NCBI GenBank assembly: GCA_024686335.1
Contig: JAILCI010000020.1
Location: forward strand, 1-64,000
Direction: 5' to 3'
Source: Bacteroidales bacterium
GTDB taxonomy: Bacteria > Bacteroidota > Bacteroidia > Bacteroidales > WCHB1-69
Length of the DNA: 64,000 nt
The notes under the pieces were generated by a model. That model ran no database searches. It worked only from the letters and a program-made list of their open reading frames with translations, and was not told the DNA's origin. The translations under genes were made by a program, and so were the position numbers. Of this stretch, positions 29,301 through 37,541 are shown piece by piece. The number at the start of each line of letters is the position of its first letter. Position 1 is the first letter of the stretch.

Positions 29301-32300
29301 CCTCAACACTGTTGGTAGCCTGGTCGAAGACAACAGGAGTTGTAAAGGTAACAATAGCGTTCTCACCAGCAGCCATATTTACGGCAAATGTCTCCGTAAC
29401 AGCAGCACCGCCGTTAACACTGTAGCTACCAGTCAAAGAGGTGATAGCGTCCAAACCAATATTGGAAACTTCAGCAGTAATATACTGACCACTCAGATCG
29501 CAACCGTTGGAAAGACCATAAGCGGAAACTAACTCTGTGCTGATGGTCTCAGGAATAATACAAGATACATTGAAAGCGAAACCAGAATAGCATACACTAC
29601 CGTCAGAGGTCAAACGAACGATAGCAGGACCGTTAATCTCGAGATCAACAGAACCGGAACCTGTCAAGGTTTGCAACAATGTGTTGTCACCATCATAGAT
29701 GTAGATCTTGTCCCAGTTGGTTTCCATGTCATAAGTACCGGTAATGTGCAGGTGTGCACCTGTAGTAGACGGAGTAATCAACATAGACTCATCAAAGCTG
29801 GTAGAATAGTTGCCAGTAGCACCACCATCATCATAGATGACAGCATTACAGGTGGTAATGGAAGCAACTTCACCAAGAATATATTCATCGGCAGGAACAT
29901 CAGGAATGACAGGAGTAATACATTCAACGTGGAATGCAAAACCAGACAAATTATAAGAATAGTCGGCATCAAGAAGGATAGAAGCAGAACCAGGGATAGT
30001 TACATCAACTGTACCTTCACCTGTCAAGGAAGCAATAGTTGCACCCTCTGCATCATAGATATAGACATAGTCATAATCATCTTCCATATCATAAGTACCA
30101 GTGATATGCAGACTTGCACCAGCAGTAGCCGGAGTAATATCCAATGTCTCGTATGAGTCACTCTCATAGTCGCCGGTAGGACCACCGTTGTCATAAATCA
30201 TAGCATCACAAGTAGTAATAAAAGTGGTTTCGCCCATAACAACAACATCGGGTTCAGCAGGTGTATCACCACCAGTGGTTGTTGTGAACTCAGCAGAAGC
30301 ATATGTGCCAAAGTTGCCATTAGCACAGAGCGGATAAACTGCTACAGTATAATCTTCGTTCTCATCGAGACCTGTAAGCTCGATAGAGGTACCTGTGGTG
30401 GTCATTTGAGTACCCTCACCTACAGTAAGGCTGCCGAGAGCGTATTCAACCACATAGGAGTCAGCACCGGTAGCGGTCCAGGTAACAGTAGCACTGTTGT
30501 TTGTAGGAGTTACAGTAACATTGTCAACAACAGCTGCGCACAAAGCAGGATCATCACAAGGAGGAACTATGCTGAATTTAGCATTCGGAACATAGGAACT
30601 TCTGGTACCAGATTGTGTGGTGTTATTAATATCAGCATAACCAGTATTGCTATCGCTTTGACGATAGAGGAGGCGGTTACTGTTAGATGTGTATCTGAAA
30701 TTAAGACTGGAGTTGTAGGAGGAACAGGTCTTGGTAACAACAACCACGACATTGTCGGTTCCATTATAGTTAAACGGAGTGTCAAAGTTGAAGGTATTCC
30801 AACCCGTTGAAGCACCAATAGCCTCACCAGTAGAAGAATATACTAATGTCAAGTCAGAAGGAGATGTCCAGTCTGTTGTTGAAGAGAAGGTAGACTCAGT
30901 GGTATGACCCATATAGATGTTAACTGATGTGGTGGTAAAGTTAGCGGATGTAGCCACATCGTAGGAGATGCTGGTGATAGCACCTGCCTGACCACCGAGT
31001 TCACTTGCCAAATAGATAACTTCATTACGGGAGTTCTTGTAGAAGTTGTTGAACGGAGCATTGTAGGTTGTGCTTGTACCTGTACCAACAGTAACATCAG
31101 CTGCAGCTGCACCAGTAGAACAAGGTACATAAACAGAACCATATGCATAATCGCTTTGGCTAGCGCCACCGTTACATACAGCATTTACGCGAATAGTATA
31201 AAGGGTAGCTGTCTGCAGACCGGAAATAGTAACGGTCGGGGTGCCAGTTACAGCGATAGGTGCAGACCATACAGGATCATTATCAGTCTTGTAAGAAACA
31301 GCCCATGCATTCTGCTCAGGATCAGCAGTCCAGGAAACAATAACGTCAAGGTTGGTATTTGTTGTTGCAACTACGTCAGCAGGATCCATACAACCACTTT
31401 CAGGAGTGGTGAAGTAATAAGGATCAGACCAAGCGCTGGTGTCACCCTCACCGCAGATGCTTCTTACGTATACTTCATAGTCGGTAAGACCTTGCAAGCC
31501 AAGTAAGAGACCTGTAGTAGTGGTAAATGTGAAGGTGTTAGTCGTAGCACCATTAGCATTGCAAATAACCTCATAGCTTTGAGGAGTACCAATCTCACCA
31601 TTAGTCCAAGTTAACTCTTTGGATGTAAGGTTATAATCGGTAATCGTAGGAGCAGAACATGAAGGAATGTAATCAACGGTCAAGTTGTCGACATAAACCA
31701 CATTGTAGTTCGGTGAAGAGGTCGGCTTAGCAGCTCTCAAAGCGATATAATGGCCATTGCCTTCGTACTCGTCAAAGTATATGTTATAATTATTATAAGT
31801 TGTAGCATTCAAGATAATCGTTTCAACGGTCTCAAAGGTGCTTGCATCAGTAGGATCTGTCATAACACCAACTTCGAGTTCAGAACGATAGGTTGTGCTG
31901 GTGGAGTATTGACGAGCATCTAAGTTCACCATCAAAGTGTTGACAGCAACATCAGTGTAAGGAAGAATTGCATAGTTGTCACCATAGGAAGAGCTGGAAT
32001 AGGTGTAGAATCTCAAAGAGTTGCTACCACTTGCAGCATATGAAGAGCTATTATAAGTGGTAGGATAACCAGTATAGGTTGTACCTTCATTGATTTGAGA
32101 CCAGCAAGTCGGTAAAATGTTGGTGGTAGAAGAGGTTGTTCCTGTATAAGTATCAAAGTTGGTGAAATACGGGATGGCCAAGTTCTCACACTCTGTCTCA
32201 AAGGTAACAGCTGTACCATTTGAGGAGAAGAGGTTCTCACCGCATTGAGCGGCAACAGTCACCGTATAGCTCGTCTGGTTAGGTGCGAGGTTAGTCAAGT

Positions 32301-35300
32301 CATAAGTATTACCAGTGATACCAGCATAAGTCTCTTCAGCGTCAGGACCTACAACTTTAACGATGTAGGAAGCAGCATTGCCTTCCCAAGCAACATGAGC
32401 AGAGGTTGAGGTTACGTTGGTAACGGTAATATTGGTCGGAGCTTCACACAAAGTTGCATCGCCACACTCAGTGATGTTCAACTGGATATTAGCTACATAG
32501 CTGGAACGAGTACCAGAACCTGTTCCCGGATGCTCTGAATAATTAGTGTAAGAGTCTGACTGACGATACAAACATCTGTTAGTTTTACTCGTATATTTAT
32601 ATTTTAATGAATTACTATAGGAATCAGCATTATGGGTAACTACCACAACCAAGTTGTCGGAACCATTATAGTTGAAAGGAGTATTCAAAGTATAGGTTTC
32701 CCAACCAGCATTAGCACCAATAGTAACATTATCAGCAGAATACACTAATGTAAGATCAGACATTGGTGTCCAATCATAACTGTCGGCATATTCTGTTTTA
32801 GAAGTATGGCCCATGTAAATATTAATATGACTACAATCTAAAGAAGATGCTGTGGCCACTTCATAAGAAATAGAATTAATAATACCAGATGTACCAATTT
32901 CATCAGCTAAGAAAATCTCCTCATTCCAGGAGTTTTTATAATAGTTGTTGAAAGGAGCATAATAACCGGTACTTGTACCTGTACCAACAACCAAATCAAC
33001 ATCATCACCTGCATTAGCACAAGGAACAGCTACAGAAATTTCACTGTAGTCGCTCTCAAGAGTACCATGCTCACAGATAGATTTTACTTTAATCTGATAA
33101 GAGGTAGCTGTTTGAACCGGAGAGATTGTGTAGTGGGGTTCTGTCAATGCTACTTCTGAAGACCAGTAATCGGTAGAAGCATCCTTGTATTGGAGAATCC
33201 AACGACCAAAGTAGTCATCGCTAGTCCAAGTTACGTTGAGAGTGTTGCCGTCAATTGCAGCAGCCAAGTCAACAGGAGCAGGACATCTTTCCGTTGTGGT
33301 GAAAGAAACCACCTCAGATGTTGCAGTGCCATTGTCAACAGAGCAATGAGCGATAACGCGTACTTGATAATCTGTAGTTGTTGTAAGACCACCCAATGTT
33401 ACAGGAACAGCGGAAACACCCGTTACGAGAGTAACCCATTCTGTAGCGGTAGCCTCTTTGAACTCAACATCATAAGTGGTATGAGGAGTAACGGTCCACT
33501 CGATCTCAGCCGTGTAGGCAGCAGGAGTAACGGTTACATTCTCAGGTGCACCACAAACGGTCATGGTGGTGAAAGTGGTTGCAACATAGTCGCTGGACTC
33601 AGTGCTGCTGCAAACAGTCTTCACACGTACATCATATTCCGTGTTGGAGGTAAGACCAGTCAAAGTAACTGTGTTAGCCAAAGCGGAAACGATTGTCCAA
33701 TCGGTCTCCTCAGCTGTCTTGTACTCAACTTGCCAAGTCACATCAGAAGCATTGTCCCATGCTACAACAGCAGACTCAGCATCAATGTCGGAAACGGTAA
33801 GGTTAGCGACAGGCATACATGAACCAGCGGTGATAGTAAGATTGTCGATAGCAGCAGCAGGTTGTGTACCACCACTGTTGTCGTTTGTCCATGTCAAGAC
33901 AACTCTCTTCACAGTCTCGGTGCTCTCACCAGAAACAGCGAAGTTAGCATGCTGCCAGCCATTGGTCAAGTTTACTTGAGCAATATTGGCGGTCAGCTCT
34001 TCACCAGCTTCCAACTCGTCTTCAGGATCGATCACGGAAACGGTCATATAGTCATAAGGATAAGAACCGGAACCCTCGCCGCCAACGCGATAGTCACATC
34101 CGATTACCATACCGGTAGTCGGGACAATCACATCGATATAAGCGTGAGATACGGAAGAGTTGCTAACATCGTATTTGTTGGAATAGCCATTGTCAGATAC
34201 GAAGAGTGCTTGGCTATCAAAACCAGTACCCTGGGCACGATACCACATGTTAGCTTGGTCATCCTGTACAAAATGCCAGTAATTGGCAGCACCGTCAAAG
34301 TTGTCAGTGAAAGGCACTGCAACCTCGTTCAGCATAATATCAGCATTATTGCGGCAGAAGAGTTGCTTCTGGCTGTTGTGTATAGAAACAAAACCAACCA
34401 CGTCAGCAGTCTGACCAGATACAACATTAGCGCTCAAAACCTTGAATGCATCGTAGATATAAAGATTGTCGGAACCATTCTGACTGAAAGAAACACTATT
34501 TCTTTCTGCAGGTACAAACTGACGGTTGCCCGTGAATGTAACATTCGTCATTTTCACCAACTGACCCTCATAGGTGCTGTAGTTATTTAAAATATCATCA
34601 GCAGTAACAACAACAGGAGACTGTGCTCCCAGATTAAGGGTAGCAGCAGGAGACTCGTGAGTAGGAACCAATTCAACCATACCGCTAAAAACGGAACGTG
34701 TACCATAGATGTGAGGAATCACGTCACCCTCCTCGAAAGAGGATAAGGCATTATTACCATAAACGCAGAGACCGCCCGTAACGTCCTTTACAAACGCATA
34801 GGAGCCACTTCTGAATACGAAAGTACAGTTTGCAATGTCATAAACCACATTGGATGTGCCATTGGCACGGAAATCAGCAATAGTAGCAACAACAGGAAAA
34901 GAGTAAACAGCAGTAGCAACGCTGCTCTCTTCACCATCTAACACAGCGATAGCATTAACAGTTGTAGTGCTGTTAATAGCGATCGGAGTGGAATAGAGAG
35001 TAGATGAGGTGGTAGGAGTTGTACCATCCAGCGTATAATAAATGGAAGCACCGGTGGCAGCAGTCAGAGTCAAGTCAAAGGCTTCATATTGGAAACCACC
35101 AGCAGTAGAAAACTGCGGAGCAGCTAAAGCACCAGCTTCCTGAAGCTTGTAGAAAGCGAGCTCTTGTTGACCATTGTTGCCATAACAAGCAAAACGAGGA
35201 GAGCCAGCATTGTAGCTCAGAAAACGACCGGAAACACCCTCATTCTCAACCACCCAATTGTTGTTGGCATCGAGAGAAGCTGTCCATCGGGCATTGTCCG

Positions 35301-35667
35301 TCACCGTTTCAGTAAGGTTGGCGGAATTTCCTGAACCCAGATAAACGACATACTTTTCAACAGCCTCGTTGTACATGGTGATAGTACCATCGGTTGCGAC
35401 AGTAACATACCAGACATTGTCAACGGAGGGATTTGTAAAAACAGCATCCGTAGACAGAAGAAACACATTGTTTGAAGAAACTTCATTTGTCAATGCATAA
35501 GCACCTGTCTGATCCGTAATCACATAATACCCGGTTGTTAAATCTTCCGCACTAGAAACCTGTGCGAAGGTGCCCGTGCCCGCATATTGGGCCAAAGCAC
35601 TGGTCACCGTCATCAGCATTGTAAGCATCATAACGACGACACTCTTTAAAAAGTCGAGCTTTTTCAT
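26377..35667 (-). CDS. Giant multi-domain secreted protein with T9SS type A sorting tail
   Basis: A 3096-residue probable surface adhesin or matrix protein. In order: signal peptide (1-26); beta-rich N domain (to about 180); chitobiase-type C-terminal domain with YYTLDGTTPTTSSTLY (185-255); OB-like region (260-445); choice-of-anchor-J-like module (450-610); three fibronectin III domains (615-890); a 175-residue module (892-1064) repeated almost intact at 1522-1699; further FnIII and anchor-J modules between; two CUB-like copies (1806-1920 and 1926-2036) with TTCNAVIYDDGG; another anchor-J-like block; eight InlB-B-like repeats (2300-2915) with NGTITP and GYxIAxVTVDG; a last FnIII; and the sorting domain (about 3008-3096) with VQIYDVYGKLLYSG and NGTYLVRL. 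No catalytic domain is apparent. Export would need SprA, encoded elsewhere in the window. Confidence 0.93.
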   Translation of the reverse strand: MKKLDFLKSVVVMMLTMLMTVTSALAQYAGTGTFAQVSSAEDLTTGYYVITDQTGAYALTNEVSSNNVFLLSTDAVFTNPSVDNVWYVTVATDGTITMYNEAVEKYVVYLGSGNSANLTETVTDNARWTASLDANNNWVVENEGVSGRFLSYNAGSPRFACYGNNGQQELAFYKLQEAGALAAPQFSTAGGFQYEAFDLTLTAATGASIYYTLDGTTPTTSSTLYSTPIAINSTTTVNAIAVLDGEESSVATAVYSFPVVATIADFRANGTSNVVYDIANCTFVFRSGSYAFVKDVTGGLCVYGNNALSSFEEGDVIPHIYGTRSVFSGMVELVPTHESPAATLNLGAQSPVVVTADDILNNYSTYEGQLVKMTNVTFTGNRQFVPAERNSVSFSQNGSDNLYIYDAFKVLSANVVSGQTADVVGFVSIHNSQKQLFCRNNADIMLNEVAVPFTDNFDGAANYWHFVQDDQANMWYRAQGTGFDSQALFVSDNGYSNKYDVSNSSVSHAYIDVIVPTTGMVIGCDYRVGGEGSGSYPYDYMTVSVIDPEDELEAGEELTANIAQVNLTNGWQHANFAVSGESTETVKRVVLTWTNDNSGGTQPAAAIDNLTITAGSCMPVANLTVSDIDAESAVVAWDNASDVTWQVEYKTAEETDWTIVSALANTVTLTGLTSNTEYDVRVKTVCSSTESSDYVATTFTTMTVCGAPENVTVTPAAYTAEIEWTVTPHTTYDVEFKEATATEWVTLVTGVSAVPVTLGGLTTTTDYQVRVIAHCSVDNGTATSEVVSFTTTERCPAPVDLAAAIDGNTLNVTWTSDDYFGRWILQYKDASTDYWSSEVALTEPHYTISPVQTATSYQIKVKSICEHGTLESDYSEISVAVPCANAGDDVDLVVGTGTSTGYYAPFNNYYKNSWNEEIFLADEIGTSGIINSISYEVATASSLDCSHINIYMGHTSKTEYADSYDWTPMSDLTLVYSADNVTIGANAGWETYTLNTPFNYNGSDNLVVVVTHNADSYSNSLKYKYTSKTNRCLYRQSDSYTNYSEHPGTGSGTRSSYVANIQLNITECGDATLCEAPTNITVTNVTSTSAHVAWEGNAASYIVKVVGPDAEETYAGITGNTYDLTNLAPNQTSYTVTVAAQCGENLFSSNGTAVTFETECENLAIPYFTNFDTYTGTTSSTTNILPTCWSQINEGTTYTGYPTTYNSSSYAASGSNSLRFYTYSSSSYGDNYAILPYTDVAVNTLMVNLDARQYSTSTTYRSELEVGVMTDPTDASTFETVETIILNATTYNNYNIYFDEYEGNGHYIALRAAKPTSSPNYNVVYVDNLTVDYIPSCSAPTITDYNLTSKELTWTNGEIGTPQSYEVICNANGATTNTFTFTTTTGLLLGLQGLTDYEVYVRSICGEGDTSAWSDPYYFTTPESGCMDPADVVATTNTNLDVIVSWTADPEQNAWAVSYKTDNDPVWSAPIAVTGTPTVTISGLQTATLYTIRVNAVCNGGASQSDYAYGSVYVPCSTGAAAADVTVGTGTSTTYNAPFNNFYKNSRNEVIYLASELGGQAGAITSISYDVATSANFTTTSVNIYMGHTTESTFSSTTDWTSPSDLTLVYSSTGEAIGASTGWNTFNFDTPFNYNGTDNVVVVVTKTCSSYNSSLNFRYTSNSNRLLYRQSDSNTGYADINNTTQSGTRSSYVPNAKFSIVPPCDDPALCAAVVDNVTVTPTNNSATVTWTATGADSYVVEYALGSLTVGEGTQMTTTGTSIELTGLDENEDYTVAVYPLCANGNFGTYASAEFTTTTGGDTPAEPDVVVMGETTFITTCDAMIYDNGGPTGDYESDSYETLDITPATAGASLHITGTYDMEDDYDYVYIYDAEGATIASLTGEGTVDVTIPGSASILLDADYSYNLSGFAFHVECITPVIPDVPADEYILGEVASITTCNAVIYDDGGATGNYSTSFDESMLITPSTTGAHLHITGTYDMETNWDKIYIYDGDNTLLQTLTGSGSVDLEINGPAIVRLTSDGSVCYSGFAFNVSCIIPETISTELVSAYGLSNGCDLSGQYITAEVSNIGLDAITSLTGSYSVNGGAAVTETFAVNMAAGENAIVTFTTPVVFDQATNSVEVTLYATNEPSTMWTDNVATISGISTVAPLTAPYAVLPTTASSLADGWRIIDAANNGLAWTIGSAVLNAPYSDEYDNNNWIITPCYDLTAGKYMVTYDYKVNNAFVPESFAVYYGNGATVANMTNVLGQHANVANTSYVTASHVIDITADGNYNFGFLANSNRGGLGMSVKNLTIVPMVTMYASANGNGTVTPNGTIVAEEGATQTFVMNPDAHYYLNNVTVNGEVVATYNNVAGAVVYNHTVAANDVLVANFSSANLFTYNVVAGQGYVNGGFYTAPATFTEDYATGQDIHISFVADAGYHVANVNINGVDYGAITDWVILGCAQDYTFTITFAPNTYVVTTTAYGNGTVSDGATFVYDPANTYTFVATPGANAHIASILRNNEEIPVADPFSAYTETLTNILSDYNYVVRFDPNYYAVVASAGNNGTITPDGTSYYAYNTNATYGINAANGYYIASITVDDVTTDYTQANALTSMTYNFPNISADHSISATFAQYEYTITVNAGENGTITPATITVGENATPTFTITPDAGYGIADVTVDGVSVGAVASYTFAPVSANHTIAATFSQYQYTINATAGNGGTITPSGVTNMVYNGDQTYTITPNAGYSIADVYVDGASVGAVSTYTFTDVTANHTIYAAFDINEYTVTVTQPANGTITPGTTTVQYGATPSFMITPNTGFNVTAITLNGTNVISTTPQVNGVYTLTLPAVTANATLTATMTAKTYTITASAGANGTITPSGVATVNFGENKSYTFAPAAGYEIANVTVDGLNMGAITSYTFVNVVANHTINVTFQLLECEVPTNLQTIFIDTTSATLSWYHAGAVSYDIQYKASDETTFTTTNTTSTTYNLTGLTPGTTYTWMVRANCVANNPSEWTNGCTFRTLDVFENHDGIEDHVQSMINVYSESNNVYIVNENGINIENVQIYDVYGKLLYSGHVNSTREVISMNVANGTYLVRLATEYGNCNYKLHLTR

Positions 35668-35758
35668 GTTGTTTGGATTTAATTTAACAATAATTTAGTT
35701 TGATATTTATTTTAATTTATCTTTTTTGCATTTTAATCATTATAAGAAAAAAAGCCCG

Positions 35759-35766
35759 CAAATATA
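35759..35766 (-). promoter_or_regulatory. -7 element of the giant cargo gene
   Basis: TATATTTG on the minus strand gives a leader of roughly 85 AT-rich bases. No -33 TTG is visible. The rest of the 316-base divergent gap (35668-35983) holds only AT-rich sequence and the gldB promoter. Confidence 0.55.
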
Positions 35767-35946
35767 AAAAATTTTCTTTTTCATCGCTTTTTTATATTAT
35801 AGTATATACAAAAAAGATTGTGGAACAATTGAAATAAAAGTCAATCAACTCTTTATAAAATGACAAGACAACATTAATTTCTGGATTTATCTTCTCACCA
35901 CGTAATATCTTCCTCTTTTTCCGCGTTCCTTATCCATGATTTTTTA

Positions 35947-35954
35947 TAATTTTG
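35947..35954 (+). promoter_or_regulatory. -7 element of gldB
   Basis: TAATTTTG 30 bases before the gldB start. Confidence 0.6.
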
Positions 35955-35983
35955 CAGTTCTAACGTAAACAATTGAAATACAG

Positions 35984-37024
35984 ATGAAAATCAGCAAATT
36001 AATTCCATGGTTCTTGTGTGCATGCATACTTGTCACCCTCAACGGATGCCGAAAAAAGGAGCAGGTTGTCACTCCTGAGCTTACAAAAGAGGAAAAGGAG
36101 GAGATCCGCAATGTGGAAGTGCAGATATTCCGCTATGAACAGGCCCTGGACAGCATTGACCTGAAACAGCTGCCGGCGGGGATAGAGAAACTTTATGGCA
36201 AATTTCCCGAAAATCTGATTGCCAAGGATTCTTGGAAAAACAACCAAATGATGCAGGGACTAAAAGCATATCTCTCTGATCCTGTCATCAAAGAACTCTT
36301 CAAAGAGTGTGGTAAACAATACGCCGACATGAGCGATATACAAAGTTCTTTAACTGACGCATTTAAAATCTATCTCACTCATTTCCCGAAAGATACTATC
36401 CCAACCTTCTACACCCTTATTCCCGGACTGGACTTCTCTACCCCATCGGTTTTCGGTTATGGAAACGACGTATTCATCTGTCTCGATATGTATCTGGGCA
36501 GTAAGTACAAATATTATGCACAGGCCAACATGCCGAAATTCGTCGCCGCCCGCTGCGAGCGAAGTTTCATCCCAACGGATGTGTTTTCCAAATGTATGTG
36601 CTATAGATATTTGCCAGAAAAAACTCCTATTTCTCTACTCGATTACATGCTTTTCGAAGGTAAAAAACTATACTTTACTCAAATTATGTTCCCTAAAAAG
36701 AAGGAACAAGATATCATCGGCTATAGTACAGCTCAAATGGAATGGTCCAATAAATACCAAGGTCAGGTGTGGCAATATTTCATCGAAAAACAACTTTTAT
36801 ACTCAAAAGACGAGACTGTCATCCGCCGCATGATCGATGAGACTCCTTTCACAAGAGATTTTGGAAATGAATCTCCCGGTCGCCTCGGAGCCTATATTGG
36901 ATGGCAAATTATTAAGAGTTATATGTCTAACAACAAAGATGTTACCCTACAGGAATTAATGCAAAATACGGAATCTCAACAACTCCTGAACAAATCGCTA
37001 TACAAGCCAAAATTTAACAATTAG
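35984..37024 (+). CDS. gldB: Gliding motility lipoprotein GldB
   Basis: Lipoprotein of 346 residues linked to gliding and type IX secretion in Bacteroidota; its exact biochemical role is not settled. The signal peptide ends in the lipobox LNGC. The body matches the family with VQIFRYEQALDSID, the TPSVFGYGNDVFICLDMYLG block and the C-terminal ESPGRLGAYIGWQIIKSYM. A DUF2268-like HExxH protease motif is absent. gldC, often its neighbour in Flavobacterium, is missing; ssb follows with its own promoter. Many non-gliding Bacteroidales keep gldB, so it does not prove motility. Confidence 0.92.
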   Translation: MKISKLIPWFLCACILVTLNGCRKKEQVVTPELTKEEKEEIRNVEVQIFRYEQALDSIDLKQLPAGIEKLYGKFPENLIAKDSWKNNQMMQGLKAYLSDPVIKELFKECGKQYADMSDIQSSLTDAFKIYLTHFPKDTIPTFYTLIPGLDFSTPSVFGYGNDVFICLDMYLGSKYKYYAQANMPKFVAARCERSFIPTDVFSKCMCYRYLPEKTPISLLDYMLFEGKKLYFTQIMFPKKKEQDIIGYSTAQMEWSNKYQGQVWQYFIEKQLLYSKDETVIRRMIDETPFTRDFGNESPGRLGAYIGWQIIKSYMSNNKDVTLQELMQNTESQQLLNKSLYKPKFNN

Positions 37025-37042
37025 TATATAAAATTAAATTAT

Positions 37043-37072
37043 TTGTTATTTTTATAAAATTTTGTATATTTG
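37043..37072 (+). promoter_or_regulatory. Promoter of ssb
   Basis: TTG, a 19-base spacer and TATATTTG match the full Bacteroidota consensus, 26 bases before the chosen ssb start. The box lies inside the over-long ORF of the track (start 37062). Confidence 0.8.
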
Positions 37073-37097
37073 CTGCGAATTTTTAAAACAAAATAAT

Positions 37098-37538
37098 ATG
37101 TCTGGTATTAACAAAGTAATCTTAATTGGCCGACTGGGCAAGGACCCGGAGACCAGAACCTTTGAAGGTGGGGTTAAGAAAGCATCCTTCTCTCTAGCAA
37201 CATCCGAATACCGTAAGGACAAGGAGGGTAACCGCGTTGAATTGACAGAATGGCACAACATCGTTTGTTGGCGCAACCTGGCCGAAAATGCGGAGAAGTA
37301 TCTCGTCAAGGGCAAAATGATCTACGTGGAAGGCAAACTGCGCACGCGTAATTGGGAAGACAACGGCATCAAGCACTACATCACCGAGGTGGAGGCGAGC
37401 ACTTTCACCATGCTGGACTCCCGCAATGCAAATGAGCAAAATGTAGCCACACAAAATGTCAACCAAGGAAACTCTCTCCCGCAAGCACCTGCAGCGGAGA
37501 CAACCTTCCCAAGCGAAATGGATGAAATGCCGTTTTAA
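37098..37538 (+). CDS. ssb: Single-stranded DNA-binding protein
   Basis: Coats single-stranded DNA in replication and repair. From ATG 37098 it has 146 residues: an OB fold starting MSGINKVILIGRLGKDPE with ATSEYRKDK and EWHNIVCWRNLAENAEKYL, a short Gln/Asn-rich linker, and the acidic tip EMDEMPF that recruits partner proteins such as PriA. The earlier ATG in the track would place the promoter inside the gene and adds a non-conserved 12-residue leader. It converges on polA with 3 bases between the stops. Confidence 0.97.
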   Translation: MSGINKVILIGRLGKDPETRTFEGGVKKASFSLATSEYRKDKEGNRVELTEWHNIVCWRNLAENAEKYLVKGKMIYVEGKLRTRNWEDNGIKHYITEVEASTFTMLDSRNANEQNVATQNVNQGNSLPQAPAAETTFPSEMDEMPF

Positions 37539-37541
37539 CTT

